DNA of 64,000 bases from positions 310,001 to 374,000 of the forward strand of contig JAQSDM010000012.1 in NCBI GenBank assembly GCA_029945945.1, in the 5' to 3' direction. The notes under the pieces were generated by a model. It did not search any database. It worked only from the letters and a program-made list of their open reading frames with translations, and was not told the DNA's origin. Made by a program: the position numbers and the translations under genes. Shown piece after piece: positions 15,353 through 25,700 of this stretch; position 1 is the stretch's first letter, and the number at the start of each line of letters is the position of its first letter. The DNA comes from Algoriphagus sp. GTDB lineage: Bacteria > Bacteroidota > Bacteroidia > Cytophagales > Cyclobacteriaceae.

Positions 15353-16570
15353 ATGGTTAAGACTCTAGTTATTAAATTATGTGTTTTTTTTCTATTTGTA
15401 ATTTGGGGGTGTTCAAATCAAAGCTCAATCCAACAGACTGATATCTCTGATTGGAGTTCTATTGATAGTCTCAGCCGAAATACTACCGTTCATTTTATGA
15501 TGTGGCAAGGTTCGCCTGCCGTCAATAAGTACATCAATTCTTACCTGATTCCTGAAGTAAAAAAGCGATTTAACATCGACCTGCAAATATCCGGAGGCCA
15601 AGGGCCAGAAATCGTCCAACTCCTCATGGGCGAAAAGCAGGCAGATGTACGTTCGGGTCAGGTGGATATGGTCTGGATCAATGGCGAGACTTTTTTCCAA
15701 CTCCGACAGATCGATGGCCTTTGGGGGCCTTTTGCAGATCAGCTCCCCAATGCAAGATACATCGATTTCGATGATCCTTACATCGGGATTGACTTTCAAC
15801 AACCTATCAATGGGATGGAAGCCCCGTGGGGAAATACCCAATTTGCCTTGGTTTACGACAGTATCAAACTCCCAAACCCACCGCGAACCCTAGATGAACT
15901 GAGTCAATTTGTAAAAAACAGTCCGGGTACATTTACCATCTCCAATGACTTCAGCGGAATGAGCATGCTCAAATCCATGCTTGCCGAACTCGGAGGCTCA
16001 CCGACTAGTCTCAACGGCCCATTTGAGGAACAAAAATATCAGACGCTCTCCACCCAACTCTGGGATTGGATCAATTCCCATAACCCCTATTTCTGGAAAA
16101 AAGGGGAAACTTTCCCCCGGGAACATACTAAAATGGACCAAATGTTTGCCTCTGGAGAATTGTTGATTTCCTATGGATTCAATGAGGGAGGCATAGAAGA
16201 CAAGGTTATTCAAGGGCTTTTTCCAACTTCCACCCGTGGCTATGCCTGGAAAAATGGAACCGTTCACAACTCCAACTACCTCGGCATCACCTACAATTCC
16301 CCAAATCGTACCGGAGCACTTCAGGTAATCAATTTCATGCTTTCTCCCGAAGCCCAACTGGTCAAAATGGATGTCAACGGAATGAACTCCAACACGGTCT
16401 TGGAGATCGACCGATTACCTGAGGAGTGGAGAGAAAAATTCGAACAAGCCACACAGCGGCAGTATGGGCCAACAATGAAATCGCTAGCCCCTTATTCCAT
16501 TCAGGAACCTGCCCCGGAGTACATGCTTCGCTTATTTGAAGATTTTAGAAAAAACGTCATTGAAAAGTAA
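15353..16570 (+). CDS. YnjB-like ABC transporter substrate-binding lipoprotein
   Basis: 405 residues. The N-terminus is a lipoprotein signal with lipobox VIWGC, so it is anchored as a periplasmic binding lipoprotein. The mature protein has the Venus-flytrap pattern of the YnjB/ThiB branch: VHFMMWQGS, ISGGQGPE, and DMVWINGETFFQLRQ with LWGPF, close to the MWINGENF signature of YnjB. The substrate of the YnjBCD family is not established; polyamine/thiamine-like binding is the usual guess. It heads a run of plus-strand genes with small gaps or overlaps and follows a 925-bp gene-free stretch holding direct repeat A. Confidence 0.82.
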   Translation: MVKTLVIKLCVFFLFVIWGCSNQSSIQQTDISDWSSIDSLSRNTTVHFMMWQGSPAVNKYINSYLIPEVKKRFNIDLQISGGQGPEIVQLLMGEKQADVRSGQVDMVWINGETFFQLRQIDGLWGPFADQLPNARYIDFDDPYIGIDFQQPINGMEAPWGNTQFALVYDSIKLPNPPRTLDELSQFVKNSPGTFTISNDFSGMSMLKSMLAELGGSPTSLNGPFEEQKYQTLSTQLWDWINSHNPYFWKKGETFPREHTKMDQMFASGELLISYGFNEGGIEDKVIQGLFPTSTRGYAWKNGTVHNSNYLGITYNSPNRTGALQVINFMLSPEAQLVKMDVNGMNSNTVLEIDRLPEEWREKFEQATQRQYGPTMKSLAPYSIQEPAPEYMLRLFEDFRKNVIEK

Positions 16571-17408
16571 ACCCACTTTCGGACTTCTTTTTTTCTTCCT
16601 TTTGGGACTCCTGCCCTTTGTGGCAGCGCTGATTTATGCCCTATTGTATAGCCTGGGCATCGTTGGGATCTTGAGCGAAGGAGCCAGCATCTCCTATTGG
16701 CGGCAGGTGTTTCAGTCCGGCGAACTCATCGGATCTTTCCTTTACAGTGCCCTGTTGGCTGGAATAGGTGTGGCGCTTTCTGTGAGCTTGGCATTGCTCG
16801 TCAGCATGGGACTTCGGACTTCACTTCAGCATCGGTTTTGGAGTCTGCTGATTTACTTCCCCTTGGCGATTCCCGGCATGGTGGCCAGCTTTCTATCGAT
16901 TCAGTTGCTTTCTAAAGCGGGGTTTTTCTCCCGAATATCCATGAAAATGGGATGGATTGATTCTTTACAGCAATTTCCCGATTGGATCAATGACAGCTAT
17001 GGAATTGGGATCATCTTGACTTTTGTACTGATTGTTTCTCCATTTTTCGTGATTCTGTTTTCGAATGTGTATCAAAACGAACGGGTCTCCGAACTTTCCA
17101 CCTTGGCCTATTCGCTAGGTGCGCGTAGCAATCAGGTATTTTGGAAGGTTACTTTGCCCATACTGTTTTCCAAAACCAAACGAATCATGATCCTGTACTT
17201 CATTTTTCTCTTGGGCTCCTATGAAATTCCGCTGGTGCTCGGACAAGAATCCCCGCAGATGCTATCGGTTTTGATCATCCGGGAATTGAAGCAGTTTGAC
17301 TTGAAGCTGATCCCGGAGGGCTATGTAATTGCGGTAGCCTACACGGTGGTGATTGCTGTTTCGGCTTTGCTGGTATTCCGTAGAAGGGAGGTTCAGGTAC
17401 ATGAGTAA
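16560..17408 (+). CDS. ABC transporter permease 1 (YnjC N-half-like)
   Basis: A binding-protein-dependent permease with six hydrophobic segments and the EAA-type loop (LAYSLGARSNQVFWKVTLPI) that contacts the ATPase. No ATG lies near the 5' end; TTG codons at 16536 and 16560 are the choices. I give 16560 because it leaves a short N-terminus before the first helix and overlaps the binding-protein gene by only 11 bp. In E. coli YnjC the two permease halves are fused; here they are separate genes. Confidence 0.8.
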   Translation: MKSKPTFGLLFFFLLGLLPFVAALIYALLYSLGIVGILSEGASISYWRQVFQSGELIGSFLYSALLAGIGVALSVSLALLVSMGLRTSLQHRFWSLLIYFPLAIPGMVASFLSIQLLSKAGFFSRISMKMGWIDSLQQFPDWINDSYGIGIILTFVLIVSPFFVILFSNVYQNERVSELSTLAYSLGARSNQVFWKVTLPILFSKTKRIMILYFIFLLGSYEIPLVLGQESPQMLSVLIIRELKQFDLKLIPEGYVIAVAYTVVIAVSALLVFRRREVQVHE

Positions 17409-18171
17409 CATCAAGCGTTTAGCTCTTTTCTTTTTAGGCCTTGGGATCCTGTTTCCATTTGCCTACTTGGCATTCCTGTCGTTTTCGGGTGCGTGGTTTT
17501 TTCCGGAGGTATTGCCTGGGTATTTCGGGTTGAAAAACTGGAAAGAAATTCTCTCGACCGAATCAGACATGGGGTTCAGTTTCTTTTCCTCCTTAGGCAT
17601 TTCCCTTCTGGTTGCCACTTTGGGCACGGGTACGGGATTCATCTGGAGTAAATCTATTGCCTACCACGCTCAAAAAGAATCTTGGCTGGTTTTGGCTTAT
17701 TTCCCTTACATGCTCTCTCCCGTCGTATTAGCCGCTTGTCTCAATTTCTTTTTCCTGAAGTCCGGATTGTCCGGAACTTGGCAGGGAGTGGTGTTGGGGC
17801 AATATCTGGTTGCTTTTCCCTATTCGGTCATCTTCTTTCAGGCCTTTTGGAATCACCGGACGCGTCAGTTTGAGCAGCTGGTGCTTACCTTGGGAGGCTC
17901 CTCCAATCAGGCATTTGTCCAAGTGCTGTTACCTTTGGCTAAGGGGATGATTCTGGTCTGTTTTTTTCAGACTTTTTTGATTTCCTGGTTTGAGTATGGG
18001 CTCACCGCGCTGATTGGTGTGGGAAAAGTTCAAACATTAACCGTCAAGGTCTTTTTATATATTAAGGAAGCCAATTTCTATTACGGAGCAATTGCCTGTT
18101 GCCTGTTGGTCTGGCCGCCTGTCATATTATTGTATCTGAATAAACGATTTGTCTATAACCGACTGGTGTGA
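17401..18171 (+). CDS. ABC transporter permease 2 (YnjC C-half-like)
   Basis: The ATG at 17401 overlaps the previous stop by 8 bp (ATGAGTAA), typical of translational coupling; a longer frame from 17353 would add 16 residues without merit. Six hydrophobic segments; the EAA-like loop reads LVLTLGGSSNQAFVQVLLPLAKG. It pairs with permease 1 to form the inner-membrane channel. The stop overlaps the ATPase start by 4 bp. Confidence 0.82.
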   Translation: MSNIKRLALFFLGLGILFPFAYLAFLSFSGAWFFPEVLPGYFGLKNWKEILSTESDMGFSFFSSLGISLLVATLGTGTGFIWSKSIAYHAQKESWLVLAYFPYMLSPVVLAACLNFFFLKSGLSGTWQGVVLGQYLVAFPYSVIFFQAFWNHRTRQFEQLVLTLGGSSNQAFVQVLLPLAKGMILVCFFQTFLISWFEYGLTALIGVGKVQTLTVKVFLYIKEANFYYGAIACCLLVWPPVILLYLNKRFVYNRLV

Positions 18172-18902
18172 TGTTTCTTGAAGTCAAACAGCTCTCTAAA
18201 TCTTTCCAAAAAGACCTGATCGTGGACAGGCTTTCCCTGTCCTTGGATCAACACCGCACCCTGAGCATCTTGGGGAGATCCGGCTGTGGCAAAACCACTT
18301 TGCTCAAACTGATTGCCGGCTTGGAGACTGCCGATCAGGGAAGTATCTGGGTGAATGGAGAGGAAATGTCTGGTAAAACTCCCGCAGAGCGAAAAATTGT
18401 CTACCTCTATCAGGAAGATTTGCTATTCCCGCATCTGACCGTGCGTGGAAATATCGGTTTTGGACTGAAGCTTCAAAAAGTTGCCCCCTCCCAGATCGCC
18501 GAGCAGGTGGACCTCATGATCGAGCGACTTGAACTCCAAGGCCAAGGAGACAAAATGCCCCAACAGCTCTCCGGTGGGCAGCGGCAGCGGGTGTCTTTTG
18601 GTAGGGCAATCATTACCAATCCGCGGCTACTGCTTCTGGATGAACCGTTTGGAAGTCTGGATGTGGGTACCCGCCAACGCATGCAGGAGCTGTTTAAAGA
18701 ACTGGCAGCTATTTATGGGATTACTTCGCTTTTTGTCACCCATGATCTCAAAGAGGCGATTCTCATGGGGGATGATATTGGCCTGATGAAAAAAGGCAGC
18801 CTACAAATCTATTCGGACAAGCAAGATTTTCTACTCGACCCGCAGACCGGGGTCCGATCGGAAATCGAGTTTTGGGAATCCTTGTTAAAACCTAACTATT
18901 GA
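18168..18902 (+). CDS. ABC transporter ATP-binding protein (YnjD-like)
   Basis: 244 residues with every ABC motif: Walker A GRSGCGKTT, Q-loop YLYQEDLLFPHL, signature LSGGQRQRVSFGRA, Walker B LLLLDEPFGSLD and the switch His in FVTHDLKEA. It starts inside the permease stop (ATGA) and ends 1 bp before the nucleoside hydrolase gene, so the transporter and the salvage enzymes are one transcription unit. Substrate unknown. Confidence 0.88.
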   Translation: MMFLEVKQLSKSFQKDLIVDRLSLSLDQHRTLSILGRSGCGKTTLLKLIAGLETADQGSIWVNGEEMSGKTPAERKIVYLYQEDLLFPHLTVRGNIGFGLKLQKVAPSQIAEQVDLMIERLELQGQGDKMPQQLSGGQRQRVSFGRAIITNPRLLLLDEPFGSLDVGTRQRMQELFKELAAIYGITSLFVTHDLKEAILMGDDIGLMKKGSLQIYSDKQDFLLDPQTGVRSEIEFWESLLKPNY

Positions 18903-18903
18903 T

Positions 18904-19824
18904 ATGCACGCAAAGAAAAAAGTATGGATCGACACAGATCTGTCGGTGGGAATGATCAGACATCGCCGTCCGGGTTATTGTGATGTGGATGACGGCTATG
19001 CGGTCCTTCAGCTGATAAAATCCGACCAAATCGAAATCACCGGTATCAGCGCAGTGTTTGGAAATACGATCCTTGACAATGCCTATATGCTCTGCAACCA
19101 AATGAACCGGGATTTTGCAGGTGGCCAATACGGGGTCTTCAAGGGTGCAGGAGAAGCTATACAGCTCACCAATGTTCAAACCAATGATGCGGTAGAAGCC
19201 ATGGCGGCGTCCTTGAGAAAAGAAAAAATGCATATCATGGCGATTGGCCCCGCTACTAATGTGGGACTGCTTTTGCTCATTTATCCGGAGCTGGCAGGTC
19301 AAATTTTGGAAGTAGTCCTGGTCGCAGGCAGGAGAAAAGAAACCGATTACTTTTCCATCGGTAATCAGGGCAGAAGGGCGCAGGATCTCAATTTCGACTT
19401 GGACAATGAGGCATTTCGCATCATGTTCGAAGCGAAGGTTCCTGTTACACTTTGTCCCTTTGAGATCTCAAGCAAAGTGTGGATTACCGAAGAATACCTC
19501 AAAAATCTGGATGAATTGGACCCAGCTAGCAAATGGCTTGCATCGGAATCCCGTCCTTGGCTTGGCCAATGGATCGAGCAGGGAGCCACAGGCTTCAATC
19601 CCTTTGATGTCCTGGCCTCCCACTACCTGATTGCGCCGGATGACATCATCTACGAGCCGCTATTTGCAACCATGGAAATCCACATCGATGATACCCTGCT
19701 GGACAATCCACGAAGACAATTCAAATCCTACTTGTTGTGCCGGGATTTTGGGCAGTACCCGGTCAGGTATTGTCATGATGTGGTCCCAGACTATCATCAG
19801 CGCCTCCTTCAAACCTTCCAATAA
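18904..19824 (+). CDS. Nucleoside hydrolase (IUNH superfamily)
   Basis: 306 residues. The Ca2+-binding Asp cluster is split: WIDTD (Asp10, Asp12), then an 11-residue insertion containing RHRRPGY, then DVDDG (Asp27, Asp29, Asp30), as in the DTD-x-DVDDG subgroup rather than the compact DTDPGxDD. IMAIGPATNVGLLLL and the C-terminal NPFDVLASHYL segment complete the family pattern. It cleaves the N-glycosidic bond of ribonucleosides. It follows the ABC ATPase by 1 bp and precedes a methylthioribose-kinase-like gene by 3 bp. The nucleoside is unknown. Confidence 0.85.
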   Translation: MHAKKKVWIDTDLSVGMIRHRRPGYCDVDDGYAVLQLIKSDQIEITGISAVFGNTILDNAYMLCNQMNRDFAGGQYGVFKGAGEAIQLTNVQTNDAVEAMAASLRKEKMHIMAIGPATNVGLLLLIYPELAGQILEVVLVAGRRKETDYFSIGNQGRRAQDLNFDLDNEAFRIMFEAKVPVTLCPFEISSKVWITEEYLKNLDELDPASKWLASESRPWLGQWIEQGATGFNPFDVLASHYLIAPDDIIYEPLFATMEIHIDDTLLDNPRRQFKSYLLCRDFGQYPVRYCHDVVPDYHQRLLQTFQ

Positions 19825-19827
19825 TCC

Positions 19828-20814
19828 ATGTATAAACTTTCCCTAGATAGCTCATCCGTAGCCGAATTTCTCCTCGAAAAAAATTGGCTTTTCCCCCAGG
19901 AAGCAGTAAAGTCCACCGAAGTGCCGGGTGCTGGAAATATGAATTTCACCATTCGCGTCATCACCAACCAGCGGTCTTTCATCCTCAAGCAAAGCCGGCC
20001 ATATGTTGAGAAATACCCCCAAGTGCCTGCTCCGGCTGATCGCGTGCTGCGTGAGGGAGAATTTTACAAGCTTACTGCCCATATCCCGGCATTGGCAGCA
20101 CGAACTCCCAAACTTCTCGGGATAGACGAGGAGCAGTCCATCCTTCAGTTGGAAGACCTTGGAGTTGGTTCGGATTTCACGGGTATGTATGCAGGGAAAA
20201 AGAACCTTACAATCGAAGAAGTAACCGAATTGGTGGATTTTGCAGTTTCCTTACACGACTCCTTTCAAGACCTCCCCTCCGAGAAACGAATTACCAATCG
20301 GGAAATGCGAAAACTCAATCACGAGCATATTTTCCACTATCCCTTTGTCGAGGAAAACGGCATGAATCTCGATAAGGTCCTTCCCGGATTGGAAAAAAGT
20401 GCCGCAGTATATCGCCAGGATGCCATGCTGAAGCAACGTGTCGAAGGATTGGGGGAGCTGTATCTCGCTGATGGGCCTTGCCTGCTTCATGGGGATTATT
20501 TCCCTGGAAGCTGGCTGCAGACTCCTCAGGGCATTCGAATCATTGATCCTGAGTTTTGTTTTTTTGGTTCAAGGGAATTTGAGTTGGGAGTGATGCTGGG
20601 GCACTTACAGTTGAGTGCTCAGCCTAAAGAAATTCAAGATTATGCTTTGGCTTATTACCTCCAAAAGTCAGGCGTAGATCAGGTACTGGTCAAAAAGTTT
20701 GCCGCCGTGGAAGTGCTGCGCCGATTGATCGGCTTAGCTCAATTACCCCTGAGTTTAAACATTCAGGAGAGAATTTCACTTATGCAAAAAGCTTCTCTGA
20801 CTCTTACTTCGTAA
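19828..20814 (+). CDS. Phosphotransferase of the 5-methylthioribose-kinase-like APH fold
   Basis: 328 residues of the aminoglycoside/choline kinase fold. GAGNMNFTIRV forms the nucleotide loop, Lys54 lies in ILKQSRPYV, the catalytic loop is HGDYFPGS (H221-D223) and the metal site is IIDPEFCFFG (D240, E242). The Ser instead of Asn at the end of the catalytic loop, the KQ-x-RPYV segment and DPEFxFxG are the features of MtnK, which phosphorylates methylthioribose at C1. Directly after a nucleoside hydrolase, a kinase for the released ribose analogue is the natural reading (inference). It is shorter than MtnK (about 390-400), so the exact substrate may differ. Confidence 0.72.
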   Translation: MYKLSLDSSSVAEFLLEKNWLFPQEAVKSTEVPGAGNMNFTIRVITNQRSFILKQSRPYVEKYPQVPAPADRVLREGEFYKLTAHIPALAARTPKLLGIDEEQSILQLEDLGVGSDFTGMYAGKKNLTIEEVTELVDFAVSLHDSFQDLPSEKRITNREMRKLNHEHIFHYPFVEENGMNLDKVLPGLEKSAAVYRQDAMLKQRVEGLGELYLADGPCLLHGDYFPGSWLQTPQGIRIIDPEFCFFGSREFELGVMLGHLQLSAQPKEIQDYALAYYLQKSGVDQVLVKKFAAVEVLRRLIGLAQLPLSLNIQERISLMQKASLTLTS

Positions 20815-20834
20815 CTCGGTAAAACATTCAGCTC

Positions 20835-21782
20835 ATGGAAAAAGACTTTGACCATTTCGAACGGATTTACTGGGTTTTTACCCAGCTCTGCAATGACCAA
20901 TGCATCCACTGCTACAATAACAGCGGACCAAAAGGTGAAAAAATGACGGAGGAGGATTGCTTGGCCATCATCGATAATCTTCCTGATCGCCTGGAGAGGC
21001 TCACCCTGAGTGGAGGAGAACCTCTGGCGGAAAAGAAAAAATTATATCGGATTTTGGATGGGCTGAAGGAAAAATACCAAAACCGACTCTACATCGCTTT
21101 GCAGTTCAATGGTGACTTGCTTACCCCGGAGATATTACAGACCCTGATCGAAAAAGGTGTGGACCGATTTTCCATTGCCAGTATTGACCGATACCATAAG
21201 AATGAAGGCACGCGAAAGCAGGAACTTTCCACATTGTTTGAATCCTTTGGAATCCGGTACATGCAAGGTCAGCCCGTGCTGAGCAAGTCTGATCTCTACA
21301 GCCAAACCCGGGATGAATTGACCTACTCTTTCTTCGGAGCTACCGAAGACATGTGGCTTGGGGGCAATTGGGCAAGAGGGCGTGCTATGGAGCACGACAT
21401 TTGGAAAAAAGACGGGACCCATAATTTTTGCAAGATTCCATCTGGAGCAATCGCTTTTCTGGGAAATCCAGAGGCCGATATGGTACAGGAAATCTCCATT
21501 CAGCTCTGGAAAGTCAACCCTTGCTGCCCCGGAACCAAAGATCCGTTGGGAGATGCGAGAAAAGAAAAAGTCGCCACAATCCTAAAGCGGGTCGCCGATT
21601 CTCCTGTCATGAAAAAGCTCAATGAGGGAGATATTTTCGGAATCGGAGAAAGTATGGGCATTTCTGCAGAATATGGAAGGGAACGCTCCGAATCTTTGCA
21701 AAATGTCTGTCTTTGGTGCGATGAATTTTTCACCAAACATTTTGATATAGCCACATTAACCGCTAAAAATTCCAAAGTTTAG
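20835..21782 (+). CDS. Radical SAM protein with C-terminal Cys motifs
   Basis: 315 residues. The [4Fe-4S]-SAM motif is CNDQCIHC (Cys19, Cys23, Cys26), followed by the glycine motif LSGGEPL. The second half has FCKIPSGAIAF, VNPCCPGTKDPLG and VCLWCDEFF, which could ligate an auxiliary cluster, and an unusual GGNWARGRAM segment. I do not recognise the subfamily. It lies 20 bp after the kinase gene, in the same unit as the ABC importer and nucleoside hydrolase. It may modify the imported nucleoside or base, or act on a peptide; queuine lyase (QueL), known beside a nucleoside hydrolase in clostridia, is one testable comparison. Confidence 0.8.
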   Translation: MEKDFDHFERIYWVFTQLCNDQCIHCYNNSGPKGEKMTEEDCLAIIDNLPDRLERLTLSGGEPLAEKKKLYRILDGLKEKYQNRLYIALQFNGDLLTPEILQTLIEKGVDRFSIASIDRYHKNEGTRKQELSTLFESFGIRYMQGQPVLSKSDLYSQTRDELTYSFFGATEDMWLGGNWARGRAMEHDIWKKDGTHNFCKIPSGAIAFLGNPEADMVQEISIQLWKVNPCCPGTKDPLGDARKEKVATILKRVADSPVMKKLNEGDIFGIGESMGISAEYGRERSESLQNVCLWCDEFFTKHFDIATLTAKNSKV

Positions 21783-21829
21783 TAATACTCCCGACATCCA
21801 ACCAAAATTCTTTTTTCGTTTATTCCTCC

Positions 21830-22525
21830 ATGCTGGTCAGACGCTCAATAGTCATGATTTATTCCCTTGGGCCGAATCGGCAGGCAAGGGAAAAACGTGT
21901 CTTTGGGAAAGGAAATCATCATGCATCGGTAGTTCTTTTTGATCGCTTAGAAGGACAAATACAGACGGTTGTTAAAAAAACCGGCTTGCCAGCGGTGGTG
22001 ATTTACGATCATGAACAGCCCGGAACCACTTTTGGGGAGCGCTATGCGGCAGCATTCAGGCAGCTCTTCTCACTCGGATATGATCAGGTAATCTCTGTCG
22101 GGAATGATATTCCCGCACTCAGCGAACGCCACATTCTTCAGGCACAACAGGGTTTACAAAGTAACGAGTCAGTTCTTGGACCGTCTCGGGATGGAGGAGA
22201 CTACCTAATAGCATTGTCAAAATCGGATTTTGAGGAAAAACCCTTTGCCGCTTTACCCTGGAGAACCGACCGGCTACACGAGTCCTTGCTCCAGTATTTT
22301 TTTAAGCTCCGCTCAGTTCTTTGCCTGGAATATCTCGTGGATATTGATTCTGCTGAGTCCTTGGCTTATTCGGTCACCCAGAACTTAGACCATGCGGTTA
22401 AAAAATTCCTTAAATCCCTCCTTAAAAGCCTAACAAAAATTGAGTTTTATGGAGGTGTTAATTTTTACAGACTTTCCATTTTACATTTTGGCCTTCGAAG
22501 GGGACCACCGCTAAGCGTGGTTTGA
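21830..22525 (+). CDS. DUF2064 (TIGR04282-like) glycosyltransferase-family protein
   Basis: 231 residues. TFGERYAAAFRQLFSLGYDQVISVGNDIP and GPSRDGGDYLIAL (given in parts: GERYAAAF, VGNDIPAL, SRDGGDYLIAL) are the hallmark segments of DUF2064, a GT-A-fold family often found next to radical SAM genes. The normal N-terminal region is modified (IYSLGPNRQAREKRVFG). The start is uncertain between 21830 and the ATG at 21854. It follows the radical SAM gene by 47 bp. The last 45 residues are basic and unlike the family. Donor and acceptor are unknown. Confidence 0.65.
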   Translation: MLVRRSIVMIYSLGPNRQAREKRVFGKGNHHASVVLFDRLEGQIQTVVKKTGLPAVVIYDHEQPGTTFGERYAAAFRQLFSLGYDQVISVGNDIPALSERHILQAQQGLQSNESVLGPSRDGGDYLIALSKSDFEEKPFAALPWRTDRLHESLLQYFFKLRSVLCLEYLVDIDSAESLAYSVTQNLDHAVKKFLKSLLKSLTKIEFYGGVNFYRLSILHFGLRRGPPLSVV

Positions 22526-22717
22526 ATGGATTGATGCCTATCTCCTAAGCCAATCCAAGTGGATGATGCCGCACGGACTTTATGAAAATCCTTCACCCAA
22601 ATAACCTGGGTGTGATGGAACACGCATTTAATATCCAGCTTCATCCACATTTTTAATTCATTCGGATTCAGAAACCCTTTGATTTCTAATCCTTCTATCA
22701 ACTATTAATCAATTTGT

Positions 22718-25700
22718 ATGAAACTATTAATTACCTGGATTCTGGTCCTGGTGACTGGTGCTGTTTTTGCACAAGGAATCACAGTCAATGGAACAGTGGT
22801 CGATACCCAAGGTCTCCCAATTCCTGGAGCTACCGTGTCAGAGATGGGTACACGTAATATCAGCATCACGGATGCGGACGGAAAGTTTACATTTCGCTCA
22901 GAAAAGGTCCCTTTCACGCTTGGCGTTAGTTTTATTGGTTTTCAAACCTACCTGGTTGAGGTTACTTCCTCAACCAGTCTTTCTCAAATCATTCTAGCTG
23001 AAGCCACCTCAGAACTCAACGAGGTCCTAGTCACCGCACTGGGAATCGAGCGAGATCGGCAGTCGCTGACCTCTGCTGTATCTGTGTTAGACAATCGCGC
23101 GCTTAGCGATGTGCCGCAGACCAATGTGATCAATTCCCTTGCAGGGCAGGTGGCGGGAGTGCAGGTGACAAATGGTTCATCAGGCGTAGGCTCTTCTTCA
23201 AGAATTATCATTCGGGGGGAAAATTCCCTCTCTGGTAATAATGAGGCCCTCATCGTTGTGGATGGGGTGCCGATTCAAAACAACCTCATTGCATCGGTGC
23301 TATTCAACGACGGAGCAAATATTCAGGAAGTTGACTATGGCAATGGGGCGGCTGACCTTAGCCCGGATGATATCGAATCGATCACTATATTAAAGGGACC
23401 CGGTTCGGCAGCGCTCTATGGTACCCGTGGTGCCAATGGTGTAGTCTTGATCACAACCAAAAAAGGCAGGAAAAACAATGGTTTGGGTGTAACGACCAGT
23501 TCTACTGTGACTTTTGAAGATCTGCTTACGCTTCCCGATTATCAGAACGAATACGGGGGAGGAACCAATGGCAATTATGCCTTTCAGAATGGAATCGGAG
23601 CAGGGATTAACGACGGAGGAATCAGTAGTTTTGGTCCCCGATTGGATCAGGGACAGCTCATTGCCCAGTTTGACAGCCCCTCCGTAGATATCAATGGAAA
23701 CCCGGTCAGGGCAGGAGACGTGCTAAGCAGAACATTCCCCAATGGCACCTTTACTCCTATTACTCCGACACCCTGGATTTCGAGACCTAACAATATCCGG
23801 GACTTTTTTAGAACAGGAGTCACTTCTCAACAGGCCATTGCATTAAGTGCAGGAGATGAAAAAGGAGGATTTCGGGCAGGCTACACCAATTTCAGAAATC
23901 AGGGGATTTTACCCAATACTGATCTGATGCGAGATGGGCTTTCTCTAAGTCTGGATCGTCAGCTTACCGACAGATTGCGCTTCCATTTGTTTTCCAATTA
24001 CGTCAACAGCCGAAGTAATAACCGCCCAAACCTGGGCTATGGCTATGAGAACGTGATGTATGGATTCAACTGGACCGGAAGAAACTTCAACATCGCTTCA
24101 TTGAGGGATTACTGGCAAGCTGGTCAGGAAGGCATTCAGCATTATGATTTTAATTACCTCTGGACAACCAATCCTTACCTGACACTTTTCGAAAACACCA
24201 ACGGATTTGATAAAAACCGTTTCCTGGGAAATGCCTCCGCAACATATGAATTCACGGATAAGCTAAGCTTGAGAGTCCGCATGGGAACGGATATTTTTGA
24301 TGACAAACGTACCTTTCGCAGGGCATTCAGCACCAATAGAAGGGTGTTTGGTGGATATAGGGAAGATCAGATCCGCTTCTCGGAAATTAACACTGACTTT
24401 TTGTTCTCTTATGCAGATCAGGTGGGTAGTCAGTGGACCTACAGCATTTCGGCAGGTGGCAACAGGATGAATCAGGAAATTTCCAATGCTTATACCGAAG
24501 CCAATCAGCTGGCACTTCCCGGCATTTTTAACTTGGAAAACTCTCGGGTACCCCTTCGTGGAGCTTCCCAAGAATTCTCCAAACGGATCAATTCCCTTTA
24601 TTCTTTTGGAAACTTAGCATTCAAAGATCAGCTCTTTTTTGAATTAACCTTCCGAAATGATTGGTCCTCGACCCTGCCTGCTTCCAATAATTCTTTCGCC
24701 TATTATTCCGGTGGCGTGAATTATGTGCTTTCAGAGGCACTTCGTTTGCCAAATAAGTGGTCCTATGCAGCCATCCGTTTCAATGCCGCCAGTGTGGGCA
24801 ATGACACAGACCCATATCAGCTAAATAATACCTTCCAGTTTAATCAGAACTATGGTTCCTTTATCCGGGTGACCAACCGGTCAGTTCTGAATAATCCACA
24901 ATTAAAGCCTGAACGGCTTAATGCACTGGAGGCTGGGTTGAATTTAGGCTGGTTTAGAAATCGCGTCACACTCGATGTCTCTGCTTACCAGAATACATCC
25001 ATCAACCAAATCATCGGAAGGCCGATTTCTACGACATCGGGATTCAGCAACCGAATCGAAAATGGCGGCGAAGTGAGAACCCGCGGTTTGGAAGCGGCCC
25101 TCTCCGGGTCGGTAATTGACAGAAAGGATTTGGAATGGACCATAGGGGTTAATTTCTCGACCTATCGAAGTGTGGTGACTCAGCTTCCTGAGGGAGTGAC
25201 CCAATATGTGACCGGAGAGGCTAGCGTATTTGCCGGTTCTGGAGGTTCAAATACTGTCTTTTACATCGCCAGGGAAAATGGACGCATTGGAGACATGTAC
25301 GGATCAGGGTTTAGAATGGTAGAAGGGCAGACGCTATTTGGTGCCAATGGACTTCCTATTCAAGACGGAACGCTTCGGTTGTTGGGTAATTACAATCCGG
25401 ATTTCTTCCTGGGTTTAACCAATCAGTTAAGTTTTAGAAGGCTTCAAATCGGAATGGTTTGGGATTGGAGACAGGGAGGAACGATCGTCAGCCGTACCCG
25501 GGCTTTGGGATCCACCTCCGGGGTATTGAAAGAAACTTTGGAAGGAAAGGAGACCGGTATCATTGGGCAGGGAGTAGTGAATAGAGGAACTGCTGAAAGT
25601 CCACAATATGTCCCAAATACTACTGTCGTTTCCGCATCCAGCTTTTACAACAATTTCTTTGATCGGGGCAATGAAGCCAGTGCACTTTACGATGCCAGCT

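Noticed and set aside
22498..22640. Hairpins upstream of susC (ACCACCGCT/AGCGTGGT and CACCC..GGGTG) as riboswitch or terminator
   Set aside because: No conserved core of the TPP, cobalamin or preQ1 riboswitches and no T run; short stems occur by chance at this length.
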